From Tubulanus polymorphus (lineage: Eukaryota; Nemertea; Palaeonemertea; Tubulaniformes; Tubulanidae): a stretch of DNA of 64,000 nucleotides. Every line of letters starts with the position of its first letter. Positions within the stretch are counted from its first letter, which is position 1. Location of the stretch: assembly GCF_964204645.1 (NCBI RefSeq), contig NC_134027.1, forward strand, positions 11,520,485 through 11,584,484, written 5' to 3'. The notes under the pieces are model-generated. The model was not told where the DNA came from. It made no database searches and saw only the letters and a list, made by a program, of their open reading frames with translations. Shown one piece after another: positions 30,901-41,234 of this stretch. The position numbers and the translations under genes are program-made.

Positions 30901-33900
30901 CTTGATCTTTCGTATGTATTTGAATCCCCCAAGGGCCCATCACCATAAGAAAAATTGGGTCGATCGGTTTCAAGATAGCAGTCCTATGACCTTTTTAGTG
31001 CCCAAAAATGTCAATTTTGGCCCAAATTCTGAGTCCTGTAGCTTCCTACTGGTTTGCCATTTCTCATTGCAATTTGTGAAGGGTATTCTTTGGAAAAGGA
31101 TGTTTTATACCTGAGACAGGTATTTTTGATCGGCCAATTATGACGCAATTGGCGGCCATCTTGGTATCATCAGTACTCATTCGTATGTGGGAAAAAGTTT
31201 TTCCACATTATATTGATACCTAAGCATATTTTGTTACCACAATCAATTGCAAAGTTGTAGCTCATGACATTGCTTATGATTGTGGTGAGTTTTAAGGACA
31301 TTAGTTATTCTATATGGTCACCAGGGGGCGTTGAATAGTAGAAAAACTTAGTATTTCCTTATTAGATTGGTACCTAGGCATATTTTGTTACCATGATCAA
31401 TTGCAAAGTTGCAGTTTATGACATGTTCTATTATAGTGGTGAGTTTATTATTGTGGTGAGTTTGGGTTTTGCATATGGTCACCAGGGGGCATTGAATAGT
31501 AGAATAACTTAGTATTTCCATATTATATTGGTAACGAGGCATATTTTGTTATCACAACCAATTACAAAATCGTAGCTGCTGCCATGTTCTATGATTGTAG
31601 TGAGTTTCATTGGTGTTTGTATATGGTCACCAGGGGGCGTTGAATATTAAAATTGTTAGATTGTTGAGCATTGGAAACCACTTCCCAAGTGGGCATGGTG
31701 TCCCTGGACCCCTAGTTTGATATTCGAGCATGTTTTAACTTATAATCTTGATATATGATAATTGATAGCACTGTCATATGTAGTTAGTTACCTAATCATT
31801 GGTGGTGAGCTTTGATAATCGAATGAGCTTATACCAACTGTGGTTTATGAAATTATCAGATCGTGAAACTAAACCACAGACAAGTTACCGATTACTGGCT
31901 GTATCATATGGTACATCTCACATTCATTCGTAGATTTTTGAGTTCGCCATAGTATACAAGGAGCGATTGCACCTTTCAACAAAAGGACTGCTATCTCTGT
32001 ACTTTCATTGTCAATTTCAAAATTAAACCTCTTGTTTCGTTCCGGGCAGGCCTGGTGGGTTTGTAAGGAACACCAAATCAATCAACCAATATAAGACGGA
32101 CAATACCTATCTCAAGATCGAAACTGCTCCATGAAACATGCACCATTTTAGTACCTTGTATCTGTATCTATTTCTCAGGCAAAATCAACCTTCAACATGA
32201 ATTTATACGGTTGAAATGGGGTAAGTTCAAAATCAAGCCATTAGACAAAAATCAATCAATGACGAGATTTACTTTGTCATTTGTGAATACCCGTACTGTG
32301 ATATGATAAGTTAAAGTTGAAGATTATTGTATTTGCAGGTGTTGGAAGATTAGTTGCTGAATGTAAAAACAATCCAATTATCATTCCGATATGGCATGTG
32401 GGTAAGTCCAACAATTTCTGAGTAACTTATGCTTATATTGACAATTAGAACCACATTGTTAACATGTAAACAGTAGTGGTATGTGATATTTATCCAACTT
32501 TGGAGCAACCCGCCCGTGCTGGCTTATTGTATCCGTCATATTTTCTAAGCATTTCATTTATTTTGATAGGTATGGACAATTTCTTGCCAAATAAAACACC
32601 GTATATACCACGTATGGGACAGGTGAGCTTATTGCGTCAATGCGATATCTTCTTTTGATTAGGTTCATTCATGAAAAAAACAAAAATTCAGCAAATACAG
32701 CAAAGTTGGATCAGCATAATGTAGGCCTATGGCACGCCAAAGTGGTAATAATACAAAATAGCAAACTCTAACAAAATTTTCCATCTGGAAAAAATAATTT
32801 CATAGTACAATGAAATTCTACATCTTGTATGAAATGATTTCAATGGTTTCTTGTCTATGATTCTTATCTATGATTATTTCCGATATTGCTGTATTCAAGT
32901 CGCAAAGATGCCCCTGTCAGAAATTCGCGTAAATCGTACTATCAACAATACTATTCAAACCACTGGCTGCAGTGGTGATTAGACTTGGCTCTGTTTCTCT
33001 ATAAGTCATGGTTGTTGTTTGAAAGCTTGAAAATCTGACTTTTTTCTAGTTGTAGAAAATTTTCCAGTCCCAAAACATCTAACTTACGCATGATTTACTT
33101 GTAGTAATTTTTGTGTATTTTGAGTTGAAGTGTTGAATATTTAAGAATTACTGTTCCATTATTTGCATCTGTTCTGGTTTGTTTGTTATTTAGAAAATTA
33201 CGATGCTGGTTGGCAAGCCGTTAGATTTATCTGAACAATTGAATTCACTTCGCAGTATGAAAAAGACATCGGTAAGTAAAAAACAGCCAATATTACAGAA
33301 AACATATAAAATGGCTGGATCGCACATTAGCCTGTTATTGATCCTAATGTGCATGAATACTGCAAGTAGTTCTTGGATTGATTTGATTTGATTCATTTTG
33401 CATAAATAATTGGTACAAGGATTATAACATAATAGTTATTACATAATATATAGTCGGTGTAACAATAATTTATGCGAGGAATTGAAGAAAAGCCAATAAG
33501 GCTTATACTAGTCTAGTTCTGGATTGGTCATTGTTTGTTTTTAGCCCACTTAAGGTGCCCCAGCGGGCTATTGCATTCACTTTTCTTCTGTTCTTCTGTC
33601 TGTAAATGGAATACACTATTTTGGGCAGTTTTGAAGATGCTTCAATGGATTGTCTTGATATTTGGTTTATACATGTGCCGAATCTACCATAGATATGTCT
33701 GCTGTCTAAAAATTGGCCCAATCAGATTCAAGATGATTTGCCAATTTTCATTTTGAAATTAGTGATTATTAGAGTGGAACTTCACAGGACCAGAAAATAT
33801 GTTCGTTATAACCGATAGTTCGTTATATCCAGTATGAATTGAATTTTCTTACTTGGGACGAAATTCTATATTTGTTATATCCGATGAATTGTTGTATCCG

Positions 33901-35032
33901 AGTTCGTTGTAACAAGGTTCAATCAATCAATCAATTTTTACGCAATTTGTTGCCTTCTTTTGTCTCATCGGTCTTCATTCATAGATGGTTTTTTTGAAGA
34001 AAATATCTCAACAGATCTTAACTTAAAGTCCTGATATTTGATCAGCATTGTCATGGGATACATCTCCTGTGGAATTGGTTTGATACAATTTTGTACTCGC
34101 CAGCAGGGGGAGTTGAATATTGAATTATACATGATTACCCCTGGTAGTTTATTTGTATTGAGTTTCAAGCTCATTGGTTTCGGTATTTTTCTCATTGGTT
34201 TCAATAGGGGGCATAACATAGTGGAATAGCATGGTATTTCCATATTCATTGGTACCTATGCATATTTTGTAACTACAGTGAACCCCCGATATACCGCCTT
34301 CCCATTTGCCGCCACCCCACCTACCGCCAGGTTTTCTCAATATACATCTCAGTACAAATACACCCCTGATATACCGCCATACTCTCTATACCGCCAAAAT
34401 CATTCCGCACCGATGTGGGCGGTATATCGGGAGTTGACTGTATTATCAAATGTGGTGCGTTTCACAGTCATTAGTTTCTGTATATATTCACCGGGGTTGT
34501 TGAAAAGCATGATAACATAGGACGGTCAAAGCTCGTTATACCGCCATCCATTATACCACCAAATTCAGCTATTGCCAGGAATTTCCTTGCGCTCAGTTTA
34601 TACATACATATCGGTATCGATATTTATGTAAATAGCACTTGTTATACCACCTCTCACCCTCCGCCATAACGTCAACGAAATCCTAGAACGGTCCAACATT
34701 TATATTGTTACCTACTTGGTATGCACCTTATGTTATCACAATCCATTGCAAAATTCTAGCTCATGAATTGTTTATGATTGTGGTTACTTTCAAGGTCATT
34801 GATTACCAGTACTGTATTTGATCACCAGAGGGCTTGAATATTGAGAGATTGTCAGATTGTCAAGCATTTTACTAAATTGGCATGATGTTTCTAGCCCCCT
34901 AGATTTGTACCTTATGATTTCCTATTTTCTTTGCAGACGGAAATTCGTAAGCATATAACAGACATTATTCAGGACGAACTTCAACTGTTGAAAGTCTCAG
35001 CGGAAAAATTACACGCAGAACGAAAATCATGA
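27973..35032 (+). CDS. TAFAZZIN: Tafazzin, cardiolipin-remodelling acyltransferase
   Basis: Eight exons: 27973-28087, 30012-30140, 30382-30600, 32179-32220, 32339-32401, 32570-32622, 33194-33271, 34937-35032, giving 264 aa. Tafazzin moves acyl chains between phospholipids to mature cardiolipin in mitochondrial membranes. The N-terminal [18 protein letters not shown] and following hydrophobic segment resemble the family membrane anchor. The acyltransferase HX4D motif is NHVSCLDDP (His71, Asp76), followed by WIHIFPEG (148-155), [13 protein letters not shown] and [17 protein letters not shown]. The [12 protein letters not shown] join matches the short human isoform, so the human exon 5 insert is absent. 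An in-frame ATG 18 codons upstream (27919) is possible but less like family N-termini. Introns 1, 3 and 7 are swollen by repeats. Confidence 0.95.
28142..28245 (+). repeat. Interspersed repeat, copy 1 (partner at 51628-51745)
   Basis: Shares ordered blocks with 51628-51745: TTCACCAAGAA, TACCACAG, AGGATCGTAGAGC, GCCACT.CCAGGACTGGG. Family not recognised. Confidence 0.6.
28288..28400 (+). repeat. Interspersed repeat, copy 1 (partner at 31772-31897)
   Basis: Both copies run from TAGTTACCTAATC through GTGAAACTAAACCACAGACA to a GTTAC.GA.TACTG end. Both are in tafazzin introns. Family unknown. Confidence 0.65.
28439..28980. mobile_element. Foldback miniature element, TA-flanked, in tafazzin intron 1
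   Basis: A 542-bp palindrome-like sequence with arms of about 245 bp. The centre carries CCATGCCTAC (28675-28684) and GTAGGCATGG (28735-28744). Ends are ATGTCTATTT / AAATAGACAT with TA on each side. Arm identity is very high by eye, suggesting recent origin or hairpin gene conversion. Same family as 3067-3560. Confidence 0.85.
29005..29060 (+). repeat. Worn SINE-like fragment
   Basis: TGCCATCAGGTTTTAATCCCTGCC followed by a GAGGGAGGA stretch matches the B-box region of the SINE-like pair at 39377-39735, with the B box mutated. Confidence 0.45.
29695..29852. repeat. Cluster of three GC-rich palindromes
   Basis: Three 19-bp palindromic or near-palindromic units: 29695-29713 (TACACCGCAGTGCGGTGTA), 29739-29757 (TACACCGCACTGCGGTGTA) and 29834-29852 (TACACCGCGCCGTGGTGTA). 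Outer 7-8 bases are conserved and the centre varies. Confidence 0.7.
30703..31714 (+). mobile_element. Hairpin-ended tandem-core element, copy A (tafazzin intron 3)
   Basis: From 30811 it begins TAGCCCACTTGGGACTTTAG; GGGACTTTAGTCCC is a perfect palindrome. It contains three internal CACCAGGGGGC-type repeats about 150-160 bp apart and ends CTGGACCCCTAG after a CCACTTCCCAAGTGG hairpin. The first ~100 bp look like a truncated copy of the internal region. Same family as copies at 33541, 36218, 43480, 58893. Confidence 0.7.
31772..31897 (+). repeat. Interspersed repeat, copy 2 (partner at 28288-28400)
   Basis: Matches 28288-28400 from TAGTTACCTAATCATTGG to AAACTAAACCACAGACAAG with a short insertion in the middle. 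Confidence 0.65.
33773..33921. mobile_element. pogo/Tigger-like miniature element (probable)
   Basis: Starts GTGGAACTTCACAGG and ends GTTGTAACAAGGTTC, with internal TTCGTTATAACCGAT repeats. The ends resemble worn pogo-type termini (CAGTGGAACC...). Confidence 0.4.
34276..34440. mobile_element. TA-flanked pogo-like miniature element
   Basis: 165 bp with 23-bp inverted ends (CAGTGAACCCCCGATA... and ...TATCGGGAGTTGACTG) flanked by TA at 34274-34275 and 34441-34442. Several ATACCGCC words repeat inside. The CAGTG start and TA target fit pogo/Tigger-type elements. Confidence 0.8.
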
Positions 35033-35454
35033 CGAATAAACTATTTATTTAGAACCTTTTAAATGCCCGATTACAGTGGAACCGTGTCATGAAAAACAAA
35101 GAATGTTTTAAGTGAAAATAATATTTGATCGATCTCTGTTGCAATGAACTATTTCCTGAGCTGCTAACTGACCCTGATTTTCTGTAGTAACATAGGAGCG
35201 GTACTCATCTTCCCACTTGTTCTGAGAAATATTGGATGATTTTTTGAATGTACAGAAAATGATAGCATTAAAGGTGTTAGGGACCATACGTGAGAAATCC
35301 CACAATAATGCAGTACCTCTGATGATGACTAATAGTTTTTAGCCAAAATCTTGCTCAAATATACGGTACAGTTTAGAATTAACCCGTTTTAAAGTTTTTT
35401 TTTGCGAGGGTTGTACTGTTGATTGCTGATTGCTCATCAGTAGTTACTGATATA

Positions 35455-35700
35455 GTAGAACCTTGTAACAAACTTCAGGATACTAGAAAGTCTGTTGTCA
35501 GGCCTGTTTTCATGGGGGGGGGTTTCTGGGGGTTCAAATCCACATCAAATTTTCTAAAATCTTCTGCAAGGACCTGATGTTCGCTTGACCACCTCACAAA
35601 GAGTTCCACTTTCAAGAAAATCAAACTCCCCCTAAGACATGGCTGGCTACGGTCCTGGTTGAATACCTTATTCGAAGTTCGTTATGATAAGGTTCCATTG
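35455..35700. mobile_element. pogo-like miniature element relic
   Basis: Left end GTAGAACCTTGTAACAAAC and right end GTTCGTTATGATAAGGTTCC are approximate inverse copies of a TGGAACCTTGTTATAACGAA-type terminus. Confidence 0.45.
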
Positions 35701-35908
35701 TGGCACTGTAGAACCATGTAAACCATGGTAGCCATGTAGGATCAGTTTGTACAACGAATGATCATTTTCTCCTGACGTTCACTGCAATGGCGCGGTTCCA
35801 CTGATATTGTTTACTAGTGAAGTATTGTCAAATGACGCGAATCGTTTTCCATCCAATGAAAATTAATTCAGATCACTGCTTTTAGTAGAAAAAAGGGGTG
35901 CAAACATG

Positions 35909-36139
35909 GTTCCCACAGAACAGGGAAAATGGGAAAAACTTGGGAATTTTGAAATAATAATTCCAAGTTTAGAAATATTTCTTCAGCGATTCCCCTTGAA
36001 AATCATATTTATCAACCAGTCACCGCTAAAATGTTGACTGTAACATGACGATATGTGTTGATTTCTATTTGGGAAAATTGAAAAATCACCCATGAAATAC
36101 TTGGGAAAAACTTTGGAATTTCGAATTCATGTAACTGTG
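35909..36139. mobile_element. Miniature inverted-repeat element, copy 1
   Basis: Starts GTTCCCACAGAACAGGGAAA and ends ATGTAACTGTGGGAA, so the termini TTCCCACAG / CTGTGGGAA are inverted. AACATG precedes and ACATG follows. A second copy is at 37389-37740. Confidence 0.6.
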
Positions 36140-36217
36140 GGAAACATGTGCAAATCTTTAAGTTATTGAAGTGTTATGCGAGATATTTTTCTCAAATAGA
36201 TTGTATTTGTAATTGAA

Positions 36218-37115
36218 TTGCGTTCACTTTTTGTCCGTCGTCCGTTCATTCGTACACAGAATCAAGTTATTTTTGGACGTTTTCCTCACGTTTTGCTGAT
36301 ATTTGGTTTATACGTACATTTATCTACCCTAGACAAATCTGCATCAGAATCAATATAGCTCACTGGTGATCCTCGTTGTGCTACAAAATAGATACAAAAT
36401 CTAATGGGAAATTCCGACGACGCTTTGATCAAATGTCTGAAATTTGGAAACCAAATAAATGTCTTTGGCATAGGTCATTTTTGGTCTGAATGCCGAGGCA
36501 TGTACAATTACTTTAAATATGAGGTGGGTTTACTTTTTTTTGAAAGGGTTTTTAACATGTCATATGGGTTTTTCGAACTGTCAATTGTTGCGCAGTTGGC
36601 CACCATCTTCGTCTCTCTCTCATAAGTCCTTGTTCATTTGTTATCCGGATAAATAAACCTGATATTTTGGAAATTGTAAGCATTGTCATAGAATACATCT
36701 CGCATCGATTTGGGATTTGCCTGTGTATTGTATTCACCTCCAGCAGAGCTGAATATTGAAATATAAAAATATTCAATTTGTAACCGCAACATTTGATAAG
36801 TTGTAGATCATGACTGACATGTTCCATGATGCCAAATTTCAATGTGATTTGTTTCCGTTTAATACTTAATGTTCACCAGAGGGCATTGAATGGTACAATT
36901 ATGGTTACGTATTTCCATTAGTTGACTGGCATAATAATTGGATATTTTTCAACCACAGTCAATTGCAAAAATCTTATGCTGCGTATGTTCTACAATTGTG
37001 CTGAGTTTAGACATCATTTGCTGCTGCATTTGTTGGCAATTGGGGAATTTAGATTGTCAGATTGTCAGGTATTTCAGTACCACTTCCATAGTGGGCACGG
37101 CGTCCCTGCACCCCT
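36218..37115 (+). mobile_element. Hairpin-ended tandem-core element, copy C (diverged)
   Basis: Has the GCGTTCACTTTTTGTCCGTC start, a CACCAGAGGGCATTGAAT core word and a CCACTTCCATAGTGGGCACG...CCCTGCACCCC end. More mutated than copies A and F. Confidence 0.5.
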
Positions 37116-37388
37116 TACGTTTAGAAGTATTAAGTAGTATTTTACACCAAATGTGTGTTTTATATGAATGAATGTTCATGGTTAGGTTTAATTAAATAAA
37201 ATTCATTCCATATATATTTGAAATGAAATCAAATTTTTTTTAGTATCCAGTTTTCCGCTCGTTTCAACGTATGTACGCAACATACATATTCATAAATTAG
37301 TGAATTTTACAAAGGTTTTTGGATGGTTTTCGATTCCCTGCTTCCTACCGCGTCCCAGTATCTGATCAAATAGTTATACTGTACATTG

Positions 37389-37740
37389 TTCCCACAGAAC
37401 AGGGAAATTGGGAAATACTTGGGAATTATGAAATTTACCCTAGACTTAAGCATCGTATCGAAATGATGATTCCCAGTTTGGAAATATTTGGGAATTCGGA
37501 AAAATTTTCCTCACGTCAGGGAAATGTTTGGGAAATTCATTTACAATTCACGTAACATTTGCCAAGGGCAACTTTCTTCAGCGATTTCTCTTGAGTATCA
37601 GCTTTATCAACCAGTCAACACTGAAATGTGCGACTGTAGCATGATTGTATCTGTTCATTTCCATATGGGAAAATTGAAAAATCACCCATGAAATACTTTG
37701 AAAAAAACTGGGAATTGTTTATTCATGTAACTGTGGGAAC
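37389..37740. mobile_element. Miniature inverted-repeat element, copy 2
   Basis: Same termini as 35909-36139 (GTTCCCACAGAACAGGGAAA ... GTAACTGTGGGAAC) with a longer centre of repeated GGGAAATA-type words. Confidence 0.6.
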
Positions 37741-37956
37741 CATGACTCTAGTATTAACGCAACTGAGAGTAAGCGGGTCTACTACAGTCGATTGCGAGGT
37801 ATTATCAAGAACGATTACTCGGGAAGGCAATGTTTTCTCACAAAGACATTAGGCTAGCCTTTTGTGTCCTGATGAAATAGATGCTGAGATAGACCATGCC
37901 GTGATTGTACCGGTAACGACCAAACAGGCACTGGCTTATGTTGACAAGCAACGCGA

Positions 37957-38907
37957 CGCCTACCGACTCCTACCGACGCAACTGAGAGCAACCGCGATCG
38001 CAGCCCAGCTTATGTCGACTGCGCTCCGATTAGCATCAACTGAGGCCGACTATCGGGATACGAGATCCTCCCAGTTGCTTCCCTGCTTATGTCGGTCACG
38101 ATTACTGGCAACTGCAAAGGCTCAAATGGTCACGTGATAAGCATTTTGAGAATAAATTTGAATTATTAGGAAATATATTTCTATTAGAAAAGCTATTTCC
38201 ATCTTTAAGACTGATCTCTCTGATTCTGTTTTGAATACAGCGTGCTAGCGAAATCTATAAAGATGGCCGCTCACACCATCATTCTACCAATTTCGTTTCT
38301 AGATCTTCGGTCCAGTCCTCTGCCGTGCTGAAGGTTTGGTTTACGTTTTGAACTACTTGAATTTGAAAGTTTATGACTAATTACGAATGACGCTAACTAG
38401 CGGTGATAATTTGTACTATGCATATGCGGCGCCTACTGACTCCTACCGACGCAACTGAGAGCAACCGCGATCGCAGCCCAGCTTATGTCGACTGCGCTCC
38501 GATTCGCAGCAACTGAGGCCGACTATCGGGATACGAGATCCTCCCAGTTGCTTCCCTATGTCGGTCTCGATTACTGGCAACTGCAACGGCTCAGATGGTC
38601 ACGGGATTAGCATTTTGAGAATAAATTTGATTTATTTTGAATTATTGGGAAATACATTTCTATTAGAAAAGCTATTTCTTTAAGATCTTTATTTTATCTC
38701 TCTGATTCTGTCTGAATACAATGAGCTAGCGACATCATATAAAGATGGCCGCTCACACCATAATTCTACCAATTTTGCTTCTAGATCTTCGGTCCAGTCA
38801 TCCGCTGTGCTGAAACTTTGGTTAACATTTCGAAATACTTGAATTTGAAAGTTTATGATTAATTACGAATGACGCTAACTAGCGGTCATAATTTTTACTA
38901 TGTATAT
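37957..38907. repeat. Tandem duplication, ~475-bp unit, two copies plus remnant
   Basis: 37957-38429 and 38430-38907 are near-identical head-to-tail copies; both contain GCAACCGCGATCGCAGCCCA and a later TCTAGATCTTCGGTCCAGTC. A third degenerate start follows at about 38925. Copy 1 reads as an open frame (37862-38137) of Ala/Leu/Arg-rich peptide, but copy 2 does not preserve it, so it is probably noncoding. Confidence 0.8.
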
Positions 38908-39376
38908 GCGGTCTCTTGAACCCTTGCGCTCAGTTCCGTCGCGTCGCAGATGAGCTTATGTCGGTTGCGATCGAAAGCAACTGTCCGACTACGACACGAT
39001 ACCAGAAGTTATTCAAGGATTTATATCTCCTCTACGAAAACAACCGATAAATGACGTCAATATGCCGTGTACAGCGATGATACTGAATAATCCACGAGGA
39101 TCAGCGAACTGGGTTCGATTCCCGTGTCAAATCGAGGATCACGCGAACAACTGTCATTTGTGAAAAAGACACAAATAACAACTCATATATCAACAATCAA
39201 TTCAATGCTTTAAACGAAAACGGTACTTATCGTTATCGAACATCTGAAATAGTTAACACTACGTGTCTAAGAGGATGGATTGGTATAGACACGGACATTG
39301 CTATCAGATACTTACAGCCTGGGATAGTCGCAGATTGGCAATTCGGGAAGCTGGCGAAATGTGTCTTACAATCAGT

Positions 39377-39735
39377 GGCGAAATCATCCTCCCTCTGCAG
39401 GGACTCGAACCTGATGGCATCGCTACACACAGCCACGGCACGAACCCCTGCATCAGTAGACCGGGTGCAGGTACATGCGCAGCTTTCCGAACGAAAACTG
39501 GCGGCACCAATCAGATTGCTCGTTGTATAATCGTTGAGGCAAATTTCAAGGAAGAACTATAAATGGGAAAACCCGGGCTAAAATAAAACGGGATTTCTGA
39601 TTGGCTAAAAATCACATCATCTGAACTGCGCATGTATCTGCGCACACGGTCGATTATGGCAGGGTTTCGTGCCGTGGCAATCTCGATGCCATCAGGTTCG
39701 AATCCCTGCCGGGGGAGGATGTGGTGAAATAGGTA
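39377..39735. repeat. Two SINE-like elements in inverted orientation
   Basis: 39377-39490 (minus) and about 39610-39735 (plus) match over more than 100 bp as inverted copies. Each has a B-box-like word (minus GGTTCGAGTCCC at 39411-39400; plus GGTTCGAATCCC at 39695-39706), followed by CTGC...GGGAGGATG. They are separated by about 120 bp and could form a hairpin in RNA. Confidence 0.65.
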
Positions 39736-40018
39736 TAGTATCCAATGATGTTGTAATTCAACATTTGATTCGAACATTTTATCATGAACATCAGTATGGC
39801 GCTATACTAGCAAAGGCTACAAATGGCGGAATTCTAGCTATAAAATCAGTTATATTCAGGGATGAGATAACATATATCGAAACAGTGAAACGGTCAACGA
39901 CTGCCTTCGATATTGTCACAGATGAGGCGCATTCCGTGCTATGTTCCTTTAATGTAACTGGTGAAGAATGGGCTTCAATAAGCGGTTGTAAATCTTGGTA
40001 GTTTATATGGCATATAAC

Positions 40019-40057
40019 TTCGATGAAGTCCGATGAAGTTCGATGAAGTCCGATGAA
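40019..40057. repeat. 10-bp tandem repeat
   Basis: Four units of CGATGAAGTC/T in a row, slightly degenerate at the end. Confidence 0.75.
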
Positions 40058-40127
40058 CGAAGATGTTCTTTCGATTCTCCTTATTGTTATTCTAGACGCC
40101 ATAGATGTATTTTAGAAAGGATGCCGA

Positions 40128-40546
40128 TTGGTTACCCGTAGAAGACTCGAACATATGCACGGTTGTAGTGATTTCCAATGTCCAGCTGGTACTGTGAAAT
40201 GTCCAACATCTTACTGTATACCGATGGGACAGGTGTGCGATGGCCGATCCGATTTTCCCAAATCAGAAGACGAGCGAAACTGTAAGACTTTATCATGTCC
40301 CGGCATGTTCAAATGTGGCCAGAAAAACCGATGTTTACCTCGATCTGAAGTTTGTGATGGCGTTGTAAATTGTATACATATCACTGATGACGAATCTTAC
40401 TGCAATTCATATGTCCAGATAACTGTAAATGTCAAGGTCATCTAATTGATTGTAATGATGCTGGTTTAGTAGAAATCACTGATCCTTTCTCGGCATCAGT
40501 TCGAGTTCTGATTTTATCAGCAAACCGAGTTGCATTTAATGAGTAG
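40128..40546 (+). pseudogene. Relic of an LDLa/LRR receptor (GRL101-like)
   Basis: First frame (40128-40445): two LDL-receptor class A modules, one from CSDFQCPAG to SEDERNC and one from CPGMFKCGQ to DDESYC. The first has Phe where a disulfide Cys is expected (CDGRSDFPKSE). The second has Asn for a calcium-binding Asp. After the last Cys the frame breaks: CPDNCKCQGHLIDCNDAGL, a leucine-rich-repeat N-terminal cap, continues in another frame (40412-40546) through VRVLILSANRV to a stop. LDLa modules followed directly by LRRNT is the layout of GRL101-like relaxin-type GPCRs known from snails. Missing Cys, frameshift and absence of a membrane domain argue for a dead fragment. Confidence 0.65.
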
Positions 40547-40574
40547 TAGAACCTGGTGTTTTTGACTCATCCAT

Positions 40575-40727
40575 TACCGTAAACATATCTCAACAGGAAA
40601 TACATAAATCCACTACCGGTGAACTCCGATATCGAGTAAAGCCAGGTATTCGAACACAAAGACCGCGGCTGCTGCCATCTTCTGTTTGTTCTGAACTGAT
40701 GACGTTCATGAATGACACCTATAAAGG
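40575..40727 (-). pseudogene. Fragment of the class A GPCR gene at 49780-50931
   Basis: Matches 50549-50710 on the same strand, covering the transmembrane 1-2 region. Shared blocks include GACCGCGGCTGCTGCCATC and ATATCGAGTA.AGCCAG. Several substitutions and small indels break the frame. Confidence 0.75.
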
Positions 40728-40869
40728 ATGTTACTGAAACCGGAGACCTATACACCCGTTTTTTTTCTTTGTTAAGACCGGGTAATTTATCAGTCACAAC
40801 CATGTATATGCAGCATAATGACAATTTATGTACGAAAAATAAAATCGTAAACATCTATTTATGGTGGCT

Positions 40870-41208
40870 GATTCGGGCCAAGTTGAAGAAAAATCCGTGC
40901 AATATGCCGCGCAAAAAAATGTATTGCTTCGTTTCTGCGCTCGTTTCTGCGCGGTAAACGGAACGGACGGACGGACGAAGAAACGAAGTTCGTTTCTGAA
41001 GTTCGTTTCTGAAACGAGAAATGACCGCGACGAAACGGGCGCAAAATCGAAGGTCCTTTTCTGCGCTCGTTTCGGTAAAATTCTTCGAACCTTTGTTTTG
41101 CACCCGTTTCTGCGCGGAAAAGTTCGTTTCTGTGGCCCGTGGAAACGAAGCAATATATATTTTGCGCGGCATATTGCACGGGAATTTTTTTCTTACTTGG
41201 CCCGAATC
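40870..41208. mobile_element. Miniature inverted-repeat element with ~65-bp arms
   Basis: Left GATTCGGGCCAAGT... and right ...ACTTGGCCCGAATC are inverse. The match continues through GTGCAATATGCCGCGCAAAA and ATTGCTTCGTTTC. The interior is built of repeated CGTTTCTG words. GCT precedes and follows the element, a possible 3-bp target duplication. Open frames here on both strands are repeat artefacts. Confidence 0.75.
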
Positions 41209-41234
41209 GCTTTATTATAATCCTGAATTTGGGG

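Larger units (their letters stand above)
33541..34907 (+). mobile_element. Hairpin-ended tandem-core element, copy B, with nested miniature elements
   Basis: Begins TAGCCCACTT...AGCGGGCTATTGC and ends near CTAGCCCCCTAG with degenerate CACCAG core repeats between. Split by a pogo-like sequence (about 33773-33921) and the TA-flanked element at 34276-34440. Lies in the last tafazzin intron. Confidence 0.55.
35033..39376. other. Repeat-filled intergenic region after tafazzin
   Basis: No gene recognised. Contains a pogo-like relic (35455-35700), two copies of a miniature element (35909-36139, 37389-37740), tandem-core copy C (36218-37115) and a tandem duplication (37957-38907). A B-box-like GGGTTCGATTCCCG lies near 39112. 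Confidence 0.6.
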
